Below the pieces are notes generated by a model. The model made no database searches. It was not told the DNA's origin and was given only the letters and a program-made list of their open reading frames with translations. From Rhodovulum sulfidophilum (GTDB taxonomy: Bacteria > Pseudomonadota > Alphaproteobacteria > Rhodobacterales > Rhodobacteraceae), in NCBI GenBank assembly GCA_003241785.1, contig QFPW01000002.1:434001-498000 (forward strand): DNA of 64,000 nucleotides. Reading direction: 5' to 3'. Numbering within the stretch: position 1 is the stretch's first letter; every line of letters begins with the position of its first letter. The translations under genes and the position numbers were made by a program. Positions 36,155-44,839 of the stretch are shown one piece after another.

Positions 36155-36706
36155 CTATTCCAGCGTCTCGTCCGGGCCGACGCCCCAGAGCGTCGCGCGC
36201 GGCAGCCAGCCCTGGGACCCGCCCGCGCTCAACTCGCACCACGCGCCCTGACAGGCCGCGAGCCGCCCGATCACGCCGGGCTCGGCGACCGCGACGACGC
36301 GGGAGCCGGGCTCCGGCGCGTCGCGCAGCTCGACCGGCCCGGCCGCGACGATGACCGCGGTGCGCGTGCCCGACAGCAGCGCCTGATGCACCCAGCCGCC
36401 CTGCCCCTCGAAGTCGCGGACCCGGCGCCAGTTGCCGTATTCCGCCGTCACCTCGAGCGGCATGCCGCGGCGGACGAATTCCCAGTCCACCCGCTGATCG
36501 AGATTGGGCCCCCGCCGCGCGTTGGCGCCCTCGCCGCGCAGCGATACGAACCGGGGCAGCGGCAGATGCGTGACCGGGCCGACCGCGGCGGGCGCCGCGC
36601 CGGAGGTTCCGCCCCCCTCGGCGGGCGCCGGCGCGGGCGTGGCCAGCGCCATGAGGACGGCCAGGCCGACGGCGGGAAGCCGGGGCCGGCGATGGGGTTC
36701 GGGCAT
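36155..36706 (-). CDS. Secreted bacterial SH3-domain protein
   Basis: The 183-residue protein has a signal sequence (PAVGLAVLMALATPAPAPA) and two SH3-like segments: FVSLRGEGANARRGPNLDQ...YGNWRRVRDFEGQGGWVHQ (about residues 56-110) and PVELRDAPEPGSRVVAVAE...CQGAWCELSAGGSQGWLPR. Such proteins are thought to bind cell-wall material or act as SH3b anchors. ATG 36706 is chosen as the first Met before the signal peptide. It is convergent with irr, with 19 bp between stops, and divergent from the dehydrogenase gene. Confidence 0.85.
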   Translation of the reverse strand: MPEPHRRPRLPAVGLAVLMALATPAPAPAEGGGTSGAAPAAVGPVTHLPLPRFVSLRGEGANARRGPNLDQRVDWEFVRRGMPLEVTAEYGNWRRVRDFEGQGGWVHQALLSGTRTAVIVAAGPVELRDAPEPGSRVVAVAEPGVIGRLAACQGAWCELSAGGSQGWLPRATLWGVGPDETLE

Positions 36707-36818
36707 GGATACCGCTCTCGACCAACGTATGCCGGGAAGTGTCTGGATTCCTCCGTTCTCCCCGTGCAATTATGCCGCAACAATAGCAAAAACCGGCCTT
36801 AGAGGAACAGGAAAGCTC

Positions 36819-37805
36819 ATGGCGCCGCCGAGAATCAAAGTCGTCGTGACCCGGCGCCTCCCGGAACCCGTCGAGGCGCGGATGCGCGAACTCTTCGACG
36901 TCACGCTCAACGCCGACGACGCGCCGATGACGCCGGAGAAGCTCGTCGCCGCGATCGCCGACGCCGACGTGCTGGTGCCTACCATCACCGACCGGCTCGA
37001 CGCGCGGCTGCTCGCCCAGGCGGGGCCGCGGCTGAAGCTGATCGCGAACTACGGCGCCGGATTCGACCATATCGACGTCGCGACCGCGCTGCAGCGCGGC
37101 GTCATCGTCTCGAACACGCCGGGCGTGCTGGCCGAGGACACCGCCGACATGGCGATGGCGCTCATCCTCTCGGTGCCCCGCCGCCTGCCGGAGGGCGCGG
37201 CGCTGATGCGCTCGGGCGATTGGCGCGGCTGGAGCCCCACGGCGCTCATGGGGCATCGGATCGCCGGCAAGCGGCTCGGCATCCTCGGCCTCGGCGGCAT
37301 CGGCCGGGCCGTCGCCGCCCGGGCCCGGCCCTTCGGGCTCGAGGTCCACTACCACGCCCGCCGGCGCGTGCATCCCGAGACCGAGGCGGCGCTCGAGGCG
37401 ACTTGGTGGGAAAGCCTCGACCAGATGCTGGCGCGGATCGACATCCTGACGATCCACGTGCCGCACACGCCCTCGACCTTCCACCTCCTGAACGCCCGGC
37501 GGCTGAAGCTGATGAAGCCGACCGCCTATCTCGTGAACACCGCCCGCGGCGAGGTCGTCGACGAGAACGCGCTGACCCGGATGCTGCGCGCGGGCGAGCT
37601 CGCGGGCGCCGGCCTCGACGTCTACGAGCATGGCCACGAGATCAACCCGCGGCTTCGTGAATTGCCCAACGTGCTGCTTCTGCCTCACATGAGCTCGGCG
37701 ACGGAGGAGGGCCGGCTCGAGATGGGCGAGAAGGTGATCCTCAACATCAAGACCTTCGCCGACGGCCATCGTCCGCCCGATCAGGTGGTGCCGTCGATGC
37801 TCTAG
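36819..37805 (+). CDS. D-2-hydroxyacid dehydrogenase (glyoxylate/hydroxypyruvate reductase type)
   Basis: A 328-residue NAD(P)-dependent oxidoreductase of the D-2-hydroxyacid dehydrogenase family. IANYGAGFDHIDV, the Rossmann GLGGIGRAVAAR, the substrate-binding Arg in VNTARGEVVDENAL, and the catalytic His in LLPHMSSATEEGR are present. The closest group is GyaR/GhrB, which reduces glyoxylate or hydroxypyruvate. Start ATG 36819 follows AGAGGAACAGG. No adjacent gene explains its pathway. Confidence 0.92.
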   Translation: MAPPRIKVVVTRRLPEPVEARMRELFDVTLNADDAPMTPEKLVAAIADADVLVPTITDRLDARLLAQAGPRLKLIANYGAGFDHIDVATALQRGVIVSNTPGVLAEDTADMAMALILSVPRRLPEGAALMRSGDWRGWSPTALMGHRIAGKRLGILGLGGIGRAVAARARPFGLEVHYHARRRVHPETEAALEATWWESLDQMLARIDILTIHVPHTPSTFHLLNARRLKLMKPTAYLVNTARGEVVDENALTRMLRAGELAGAGLDVYEHGHEINPRLRELPNVLLLPHMSSATEEGRLEMGEKVILNIKTFADGHRPPDQVVPSML

Positions 37806-37835
37806 CCCCGGCGGGGGGCTCCAACGGAGGCCCCC

Positions 37836-39041
37836 ATGGCCACGGATATCTACGAGCCGACCCGGCAGGACACGCTCAGCCTCGCGGAGCTCAGGCTCTA
37901 TCACCAGATCATGGACTACCGCGCGGACCGCGGGCTCGACCCGATCCGGCTGTCGGCGAGCCTGACGCTGACCGCCGGGCGGCACGTCGTCGACACGCGC
38001 GAGAACATCTGGCGCGCCGAGCTCGACCTGCCCTCCGGCGCCAATCTCCACAGCTGGAGCGACGCGCCCTACATGGCCGACGGCTCGACCCCGCGGGCGA
38101 TGTGGGAGGCCCCGGAGCGGCTCGGCACCGATTATCCCTCCCAGGGCTACGAGATCACCGGCGCCGGCTACGCGACCACGGGCGAGGCACTGAAGGGCTG
38201 GCAGGATTCCCCGCCGCATGACGCGATCCTGACCAACGAGGGCGCCTGGGCGTCGATGGACTGGCGGGCGATCGGCCTCGGCGTCGACACGTCCCCGGGC
38301 CCCGGCCCCTACGGCGGGCGGATCTATCATGTGTGGTTCGGGACCGCGACCGATCCGGCCGGCCCCCCGACCATCCTCGGGACCGATGGCGACGACCGCG
38401 CGACGCTGACCGGTTTCGCCGATATCTTCCGGGGCGGGAACGGGAACGACACCGTGTCCGGCGGCGGCGGAAACGACCGAATCTACGGCGGCGCGGGCGA
38501 TGACAGCCTCGTCGGGGGGCGGGGCAGCGACCGCCTCTCCGGCGGGACCGGCGACGATACGCTTCAGGGCGGCCACGGGAACGACACGCTCCTCGGCGGC
38601 GCGGGCGACGACGTGCTTCGCGGCGGTCCCGGCGACGACCGGCTCGTGGGAGGCCCCGGCGCCGACACGCTCTCGGGCGGGCCGGGCGCGGATTCGCTCG
38701 AGGGCGGCGCCGGCGCGGACGTGCTCCGGGGCGGCTCCGGCCCGGATGTCTTCGTCTTCCGCGACGCTGACCATTCCCCGGCCGTCCCCGCCGAGCGCGA
38801 CACGATCGTGGATTTCGAGCGCGGCGTCGATCTGATCGACCTGTCGCGGCTCGACGCCGACACGACGCGCTCCGGGCATCAGGGCTTCGACTTCATCGGC
38901 GGCGCCGCCTTCTCCGGCGCGGCGGGGGAGCTTCGCAACGCGCATGGCGTGCTGTCGGGCGATCTCGACGGCGACGGGCGCGCCGAATTCCAGGTCGACG
39001 TCGGCACCAACGCGCTGACGGGCCACGATCTGCTGCTCTGA
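37836..39041 (+). CDS. CAP-domain protein with RTX calcium-binding repeats (type I secreted)
   Basis: A 401-residue protein with no N-terminal signal peptide. Residues 16-168 form a CAP/SCP-like (PR-1) domain with conserved His in LHSWSD and PPHDAIL and GYEITGAGYATTGEALKGW. Residues 200-305 contain 12 GGxGxD units of the RTX calcium-binding roll. The C-terminal 95 residues (RDTIVDFERGVDLIDLSRLD) match the serralysin-type RTX end that includes the ABC secretion signal. It is therefore probably exported by a type I system; no cognate ABC/MFP genes are in the window. Function of the CAP domain is unknown. Confidence 0.88.
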   Translation: MATDIYEPTRQDTLSLAELRLYHQIMDYRADRGLDPIRLSASLTLTAGRHVVDTRENIWRAELDLPSGANLHSWSDAPYMADGSTPRAMWEAPERLGTDYPSQGYEITGAGYATTGEALKGWQDSPPHDAILTNEGAWASMDWRAIGLGVDTSPGPGPYGGRIYHVWFGTATDPAGPPTILGTDGDDRATLTGFADIFRGGNGNDTVSGGGGNDRIYGGAGDDSLVGGRGSDRLSGGTGDDTLQGGHGNDTLLGGAGDDVLRGGPGDDRLVGGPGADTLSGGPGADSLEGGAGADVLRGGSGPDVFVFRDADHSPAVPAERDTIVDFERGVDLIDLSRLDADTTRSGHQGFDFIGGAAFSGAAGELRNAHGVLSGDLDGDGRAEFQVDVGTNALTGHDLLL

Positions 39042-39410
39042 TCAGGCGCCGAGCGACAGGCCGAGGAAAAGGCCCGCGATCGCGCCGGCGACCGAAAGCG
39101 CGACGTAGAGCGCGGCCCGCGGCCATGCCCCGCGCTCGATCATCACCCCGGCGTCGAGCGCGAAGGTCGAGAAGGTGGTGAAGCCGCCGAGGACGCCGGT
39201 GGTGAGCGCGAGGCGCCACGCCGGCGCGATCGCGGGATGGGCGAGAAACATCGCGGTCAGAAGCCCCATCGCGAAGGAGCCGCTCAGGTTCACGATGAGC
39301 GTGCCGAAGGGGTAGCCGAGCCCGAGGAGCCGCGCCGCGCCGAGGTTGACGCCATGGCGGAGCGCGCCGCCGAGCCCGGCGCCGAGCGCCACGATCAGGA
39401 ACTCGACCAA
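39042..39410 (-). CDS. crcB: Fluoride ion channel CrcB/Fluc
   Basis: The 122-residue membrane protein has four hydrophobic helices and the Fluc signatures GGALRHGVN, GTLIVNLSGSFAMGLL and TTGVLGGFTTFSTFALDAG; it exports fluoride as a dual-topology dimer. No ATG or GTG gives the family N-terminus; TTG 39410 (VEFLIVALGAG) is the best start and gives a typical length, but its ribosome binding site is weak. Its stop codon abuts that of the convergent CAP-RTX gene. It lies 17 bp after the amidase stop. Confidence 0.88.
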   Translation of the reverse strand: MVEFLIVALGAGLGGALRHGVNLGAARLLGLGYPFGTLIVNLSGSFAMGLLTAMFLAHPAIAPAWRLALTTGVLGGFTTFSTFALDAGVMIERGAWPRAALYVALSVAGAIAGLFLGLSLGA

Positions 39411-39427
39411 GCGGCCGCCCGCGGGGC

Positions 39428-40177
39428 TCAGTGGCCGCCGCGCGCGCCGACCGCCGCTCCGAAGGCCTGGAACAGCGGGCGCGATACCGGGTCGTTGGCC
39501 GCGTTCCATTCCGGGTGCCACTGCACCGCCATGGCGAAGCCCTGCGCCTCCCGGATCACGATCGCCTCCGGCGTCGTGTCGGGCGCGTAGCCCTCGATCT
39601 CGACGCGCGGACCCTTCTCGAGGATGCCCTGCCCGTGCAGCGAATTCACCATCACCTCGTCGGCGCCGAGGATGCGGCTGAACTGGCCGTCGGGCGCGAG
39701 CCGGACCGTGTGGCGATGCTCGAACTTTTCCTCCAGCGTGCCGTCGGGGGGCATGCGGTGGTTGATCCGCCCCGGGATCTCGCGGATCTCAGGGTGCAGC
39801 GTGCCGCCGAAGGCGACGTTGATCTCCTGAAAGCCGCGGCAGATGCCGAAGATGGGCACGCCGCGCGCCACGCATTCGCGGATGAGCGGCAACGTCACCG
39901 CGTCGCGGTCGGGATCGAACATCCCGTGCTTCTCGGTGGCCTCGTGGCCGTAATGGCTGGGATGGACGTTCGGGCGACCGCCGGTGAAGACGAAGCCGTC
40001 GCAGGCGCAGAGCAGATCGGCGACCGCGCCGACCATGGGCAGCGCCGGGACGATGAGCGGGATCGCGCCGGTCAGCGTCGCCACCGCCTCGATGTTCGAA
40101 AGGCCGACGGCCTGGACCGCGTATTGATCGTTGATCGTGTGAGCGTTGCCGATGATGCCGATGACAGGTCTGGGCAT
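39428..40177 (-). CDS. Class I glutamine amidotransferase-like peptidase C26 (PuuD-like)
   Basis: The 249-residue enzyme has the GATase nucleophile Cys in FGICRGFQEIN and the His in VQWHPEW, with HGQGI and FTGGRPNVHP of the C26 gamma-glutamyl hydrolase family. PuuD cleaves gamma-glutamyl-GABA in putrescine catabolism; no other puu gene is nearby, so substrate is uncertain. It lies downstream of a 28-bp perfect palindrome and before crcB. Confidence 0.9.
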   Translation of the reverse strand: MPRPVIGIIGNAHTINDQYAVQAVGLSNIEAVATLTGAIPLIVPALPMVGAVADLLCACDGFVFTGGRPNVHPSHYGHEATEKHGMFDPDRDAVTLPLIRECVARGVPIFGICRGFQEINVAFGGTLHPEIREIPGRINHRMPPDGTLEEKFEHRHTVRLAPDGQFSRILGADEVMVNSLHGQGILEKGPRVEIEGYAPDTTPEAIVIREAQGFAMAVQWHPEWNAANDPVSRPLFQAFGAAVGARGGH

Positions 40178-40245
40178 TTTCCGCGTGGGATCCAGCGTTT
40201 GAACCAGAACCAGATATAGGCCAATGCTGCGCCTGCGTCGAGGAG

Positions 40246-40273
40246 AAACCGTGACACGCGCGTGTCACGGTTT
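40246..40273 (-). terminator. 28-bp perfect palindrome between secreted protein and C26 gene
   Basis: The half-sequence AAACCGTGACACGC is followed immediately by its exact reverse complement, making a perfect 28-bp palindrome without a loop. It begins 12 bp after the minus-strand stop of the upstream gene and carries TTT at its 3' end. It is likely a terminator or a regulatory dyad for the C26 gene. Confidence 0.55.
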
Positions 40274-40284
40274 CCTACAGGCCG

Positions 40285-40638
40285 TTACTCGACCGACGCC
40301 GTCTTGAGCGCCGGCGTCGCGCGCACCGTCACCGTGTCCGCCGCGCGGGCGAAGGAATAGGTGACGTCCTGGATCCCCGGAAGCGCGAAGCTGACGCCGT
40401 CGCCGTTCCGCAGCCGCAGGACGAGGCGACCGGGATCCCGGGACCCGTCGCGCGGCGCGTAGGTCGCGGTGACCTCGACGAAACCCGCCTCGGCGGCCGG
40501 CTGGTAGTAGACCGTCATGTCGGCGGGGCCGTCATGCAGGCTCCGGGCCTGGAGGGCGGTGTCGAGGGTGATGTCGTCGGCGAAGGCGGGCAGAGCGAAA
40601 GCAGCCGCGGCCGCCGCCATAAGGCTTGCGTTCTTCAT
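40285..40638 (-). CDS. Small secreted beta-rich protein, unknown function
   Basis: The 117-residue product has a signal peptide (KNASLMAAAAAAFALPAFADD) and a beta-strand-rich mature part (MTVYYQPAAEAGFVEVTATY, RLVLRLRNGDGVSFALPGI). Start ATG 40638 matches the signal peptide; the upstream frame extension lacks one. I do not recognise a family. It is divergent from pepN and ends at the 28-bp palindrome. Confidence 0.75.
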   Translation of the reverse strand: MKNASLMAAAAAAFALPAFADDITLDTALQARSLHDGPADMTVYYQPAAEAGFVEVTATYAPRDGSRDPGRLVLRLRNGDGVSFALPGIQDVTYSFARAADTVTVRATPALKTASVE

Positions 40639-40876
40639 GATCAGTACTCCGGACAATGCGACGCGGGACCTTAATGTTCCGCTTGTGGAAAGGATGATGG
40701 TGCACCGCGGCGAATTTCGCAACCGCGGGAGCTAACCGGCTGGCGCAAACCCGTCTTGCGTCGCGACATCCTCGCCCTTGACCCTTTCTTCACCTTTGTG
40801 ACAGGTTCCGCCGGCCCGAGGGGCACCAAAACGCCCTCGCGCGCGACACGGCCACCAACCCGGGAGCGGCCCCCAG

Positions 40877-43471
40877 ATGCGCCTCGACGCCCAGCCCCCT
40901 CTGATCCGACTCGAAGATTATCGCCCGCCAGCCTTCCTGCTCGATCAGGTCGAGCTGACCTTCCGCCTCGCCCCCGGAGCGACGCGGGTCACGGCGCGGC
41001 TCCATCTGGCGCCGAACCCGGCGCGCGCCGGGGAGGGTCCGCGCGACCTTCGGCTCGACGGGCGGCTTCTGAAGCTCGTCTCCGCGGCGATCGACGGCGC
41101 CCCGGTGCCTTCGAACGCGCTCGCCCTCGATGACGAGGGGCTGACGGTCGACGCCGCGCATGTGCCGGACGCGCCCTTCGTCTGGGAGGCCGAGACCGAG
41201 ATCGCGCCCGAGGCCAATTCCGCGCTCGAGGGGCTCTACATGTCGGGCGGCATGTACTGCACCCAGTGCGAGGCGCAGGGCTTCCGCAAGATCACCTTCT
41301 ACCCCGACCGGCCCGACGTGATGGCGCGCTTTCGCGTGCGGATCGAGGGGGAGGCGCCGGTCCTGCTCTCGAACGGCAACCTGCTCGCCGCCGGCGACGG
41401 CTGGGCGGAATGGGAGGACCCCTTCCCGAAGCCCAGCTATCTCTTCGCCCTCGTCGCGGGCGACCTGCGCGCCGTCGAGGATCATTTCACCACCCGCTCC
41501 GGCCGGGAGGTGCTGCTGCAGATCTGGGTCCGTCCCGGCGACGAGGACCGCTGCGGCTATGCGATGGACGCGCTCAAGCGCTCGATGGCCTGGGACGAGG
41601 AGGTCTACGGGCGCGAATACGACCTCGACCGGTTCATGATCGTCGCGGTCGATGATTTCAACATGGGGGCGATGGAGAACAAGGGGCTCAATGTCTTCAA
41701 CTCGCGCTACGTGCTCGCGAGCCCCGAGACCGCGACCGACGCCGACTACAAGTCGATCGAGACCATCATCGCGCACGAGTATTTCCACAACTGGACCGGC
41801 AACCGGATCACCTGCCGCGACTGGTTCCAGCTCTGCCTGAAGGAAGGGCTGACCGTCTTCCGCGACCAGCAGTTCTCGGCCGACCAGCGCTCGGCGGCGG
41901 TGAAGCGGATCGAGGACGTGATCCGGCTGCGCGGCGCGCAGTTCCGCGAGGACGGCGGCCCGCTCGCCCATCCGGTGCGGCCCGAGGAATACGTCGAGAT
42001 CAACAACTTCTACACCGCCACCGTCTACGAGAAGGGCGCCGAGGTGATCAGGATGCTGCGCCGGCTGGTCGGCCCCGAGACCTATCGCGCCGCGCTCGAC
42101 CTCTATTTCGACCGCCACGACGGCCAGGCCTGCACGATCGAGGACTGGATCCGCGTCTTCGAGGACGCCTCGGGCCGCGACCTCGCGCAGTTCAAGCTCT
42201 GGTATTCGCAGGCCGGCACCCCGCGCCTCGCCGCCGAGGAGAGCTGGGCGGATGGGCGCTACACGCTCAGCCTGACCCAGACCGTGCCGCCGACGCCCGG
42301 CCAGCCGGAGAAGGCGCCGATGGTGATCCCGGTCGCCTACGGGCTGATCGCCGCCGATGGCACCGAGCTCGATTCCGGGCTGATCGAGCTTTCGGACCAG
42401 ACGCGCGCGCTGAGCTGGGACCTGCCGGAGCGGCCGGTCACCTCGCTGCTGCGCGAATTCTCCGCGCCGGTGATCCTCGAGCGGACGGTCGCGGCCAAGG
42501 ACCGCGCCTTCCTGCTCGCGCACGACCGCGACACGTTCAACAAATGGGAAGCGGGCCGCGGCGCCGCGCTCGAGGCGATCGCGGCGCTCGCCGAGGACGC
42601 CGGCGCGGCGGTCGATCCCGATCATCTCGCGGCGCTCGTCACCGTCGCCGACGACGCCGGGCTCGACCCCGCGTTCAAGGCGCTGCTGCTCGGGCTGCCC
42701 TCCGAGGAGGAGGTGATCGGCCATGTCGCCGGCCGGGGCGGCGTGCCGGATCCGACCCGGATCCACGCCGCGCGCCGCGCGCTGACGACGCGGATCGCCG
42801 AGGCGCTCGGCCCGCGGGCCGAGAAGCTCTACGCCGCGAACGCGGTCACGGGCGCCTACACGCCCGACGCCGCGATGGCGGGGCGCCGCGCGCTTCGCGC
42901 CCGCGCGCTCGAATTCCTGACCGCGACCGACCCCGGGGCCGCGGCCGCGCGGGCGCAGTTCGACGCCGCCGACAACATGACCGAGCGGATGGGCGCGCTG
43001 TCGCTGCTCGTCGCGGCCGGCGCGGGCGCCGAGCCGCTGTCGCGGTTCCACGCCGACTGGCGCGACAACCGCCACGTGGTCGACAAGTGGTTCGCGGTCC
43101 AGGCGGCGCAGACCCCGCCGGAACAGGCCGCCGAGGTGGTCGCCGAGCTGACGCGGCACCCGGATTTCGAATGGCGCAACCCGAACCGGTTCCGTTCGCT
43201 CATGGGCACCTTCGCGATGGCGAATCCGGCGGGCTTCCACCGGCCGGACGGCGCGGGCTACGCGCTCTTCGTCGACTGGATGATCCGGCTCGATCCGGTC
43301 AACCCGCAGACCACCGCGCGGCTGACCGCGACGCTCGGCAACTGGCGCCTGTTCGACGCGCGCCGGCAGACGCTGCTGCGCGGGCAGCTCGAGCGGCTCG
43401 CGGCGCTCGACGGCCTGTCGCGCGATACCGGCGAGATCGTGTCGCGGCTGCTGCGCCCGGCCGTGAACTGA
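40877..43471 (+). CDS. pepN: Aminopeptidase N (M1 family)
   Basis: The 864-residue cytosolic zinc aminopeptidase removes N-terminal residues from peptides. The substrate-binding motif is GAMENKG and the zinc motif HEYFHNWTGNR with downstream Glu in LKEGLTVFRDQ. The C-terminal DUF3458 Ig and alpha-solenoid regions (VAAKDRAFLLAHDRDTFNKW) are those of the E. coli PepN type. Length is normal. It is monocistronic with a 238-bp upstream spacer that may hold the promoter, and is followed by the acyltransferase gene. Confidence 0.97.
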   Translation: MRLDAQPPLIRLEDYRPPAFLLDQVELTFRLAPGATRVTARLHLAPNPARAGEGPRDLRLDGRLLKLVSAAIDGAPVPSNALALDDEGLTVDAAHVPDAPFVWEAETEIAPEANSALEGLYMSGGMYCTQCEAQGFRKITFYPDRPDVMARFRVRIEGEAPVLLSNGNLLAAGDGWAEWEDPFPKPSYLFALVAGDLRAVEDHFTTRSGREVLLQIWVRPGDEDRCGYAMDALKRSMAWDEEVYGREYDLDRFMIVAVDDFNMGAMENKGLNVFNSRYVLASPETATDADYKSIETIIAHEYFHNWTGNRITCRDWFQLCLKEGLTVFRDQQFSADQRSAAVKRIEDVIRLRGAQFREDGGPLAHPVRPEEYVEINNFYTATVYEKGAEVIRMLRRLVGPETYRAALDLYFDRHDGQACTIEDWIRVFEDASGRDLAQFKLWYSQAGTPRLAAEESWADGRYTLSLTQTVPPTPGQPEKAPMVIPVAYGLIAADGTELDSGLIELSDQTRALSWDLPERPVTSLLREFSAPVILERTVAAKDRAFLLAHDRDTFNKWEAGRGAALEAIAALAEDAGAAVDPDHLAALVTVADDAGLDPAFKALLLGLPSEEEVIGHVAGRGGVPDPTRIHAARRALTTRIAEALGPRAEKLYAANAVTGAYTPDAAMAGRRALRARALEFLTATDPGAAAARAQFDAADNMTERMGALSLLVAAGAGAEPLSRFHADWRDNRHVVDKWFAVQAAQTPPEQAAEVVAELTRHPDFEWRNPNRFRSLMGTFAMANPAGFHRPDGAGYALFVDWMIRLDPVNPQTTARLTATLGNWRLFDARRQTLLRGQLERLAALDGLSRDTGEIVSRLLRPAVN

Positions 43472-43540
43472 CGGCGGGCTCGGGCGTTTGCGTCGCGACT
43501 TGTCACATTGGCGTTATCCTGTCAGCGTAGGTCGGCGAAA

Positions 43541-44419
43541 ATGAGCGAAGTGCTGGATCAACTGATCGAGGAGCGCGCCCCCTGGCTCCGGCGCCCCGGC
43601 CCCGCCGTCGCCGCCGCGCGCTCCGTGCTCTACAAGGTGCTCCAGTACCAGCGCACGCTGAAGATCCAGCGCGCGCTCGATCCGATGCCGGGGGCCGAGA
43701 TCATGCTCTCGCTCGCCGACATGATCGCGCATCACGTCGAGATCACCGGGCTCGACAACCTGCCGAAGTCCGGGCCCTGCCTCGTGGTCGCGAACCACCC
43801 GACCGGGATCGCCGACGGGATCGTGCTCTACGGCGCGCTCGCCAAGGCGCGGCCGGATCTCTTCTTCTTCGCCAACGCCGACGCGCTCCGGATCCTGCCG
43901 CAGCTCGAGGCGGTGATCGCCCCGGTCGAGTGGCGCCCGGAGAAGCGCAGCCACCGGCAGAACCGCGAGACCATGGCCTACGCGCACCGCGCCTTCGGCG
44001 ACGGCCGCGTCGGCGTGCTGTTCCCCTCGGGCCGGCTCGCGAAGCGCCGGCGGCTGTCGCTGCACGAGCGGCCCTGGATGGCCTCGGGCGCGATGATGGC
44101 GCGCCGATTCAACCTGCCCGTCGTGCCGCTGCACATCCGGGCGCGCAATTCGGCGCTGTTCTACCTCTTCGACAAGATCCACCCGACGCTGCGCGACATC
44201 ACGCTGTTCCACGAGGTGCTGAACAAGACGCACCAGCCGTACCGGATCACCGTCGGGACCCCGATCGACCCCGAGACGCTGCCGGCCGATTCCTCGGCGG
44301 CGATCGAGATCCTCAAGGCCCGTGCGCTCGAGCTTGGCGGGCACAAGCCGCAGACCGTGCTGACCGCCCCCCGCTACGGCCGCCCCACCCCGCTGCGCCC
44401 GGCCCGGCTGATGATCTGA
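43541..44419 (+). CDS. PlsC-type 1-acyl-glycerol-phosphate acyltransferase-like protein
   Basis: The 292-residue protein carries the acyltransferase NHPTGIADG (NHx4D catalytic motif) and the LFPSGRLAKRRRLS glycerol-phosphate-binding block, followed by FNLPVVPLHI. This is the PlsC/hemolysin-like acyltransferase family, including OlsA. It transfers an acyl group to a lysophospholipid or ornithine lipid precursor; the exact acceptor is unknown. ATG 43541 is chosen over an upstream in-frame start for family length. It is convergent with the lipoprotein gene downstream. Confidence 0.88.
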   Translation: MSEVLDQLIEERAPWLRRPGPAVAAARSVLYKVLQYQRTLKIQRALDPMPGAEIMLSLADMIAHHVEITGLDNLPKSGPCLVVANHPTGIADGIVLYGALAKARPDLFFFANADALRILPQLEAVIAPVEWRPEKRSHRQNRETMAYAHRAFGDGRVGVLFPSGRLAKRRRLSLHERPWMASGAMMARRFNLPVVPLHIRARNSALFYLFDKIHPTLRDITLFHEVLNKTHQPYRITVGTPIDPETLPADSSAAIEILKARALELGGHKPQTVLTAPRYGRPTPLRPARLMI

Positions 44420-44429
44420 GGCGGCGGGG

Positions 44430-44705
44430 CTATTCCGTCGTCATCTTCGCGATGACGTATTCGGGGGTGATCTCGCAGGTCGCCGTCGCGCGCGGCTCCG
44501 CGGCCGAGAGACCGACGACGGCGTTCGCGCCGCCCGCGCTCCGGCCCGTGACGCGGACATCGTGCGAATTGATGCCGAGCCATTGCGAGAAGGCGATCGC
44601 GCAGATCGCCTCCTGCCGGCCGGGCCCCGAGGCCGGCACCGGAATATCGCCCTGGACGCAGGCGCCGAGCGGCGCGAGGAGAAGGAGCGTGAGCAGTCTT
44701 TTCAT
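44430..44705 (-). CDS. Small lipoprotein, unknown function
   Basis: The 91-residue product begins MKRLLTLLLLAPLGACVQGD, a lipoprotein signal with lipobox LGAC. The mature part (AICAIAFSQWLGINSHDV, ATCEITPEYVIAKM) has two further Cys that could form a disulfide. ATG 44705 starts the signal; the longer frame does not match. Unknown family; it is divergent from gatB across 134 bp. Confidence 0.75.
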   Translation of the reverse strand: MKRLLTLLLLAPLGACVQGDIPVPASGPGRQEAICAIAFSQWLGINSHDVRVTGRSAGGANAVVGLSAAEPRATATCEITPEYVIAKMTTE

Positions 44706-44839
44706 GGTCTTGTCCCGGATCGGTGCCGCGCCATCTTCCCGTTTCCGCCCCGCCCAGGCAAGCGCGTCCCGCGGGCCTTGCCGCGCGGGCCCCGGCCAAG
44801 TAAGACGGCACATCCCACGCGCATATTGAGAGCGGAACG

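Noticed and set aside
36000..39026. A 1008-codon minus-strand frame
   Set aside because: It runs antisense through the dehydrogenase and the RTX gene, and its repeats are the reverse image of the GGxGxD units.
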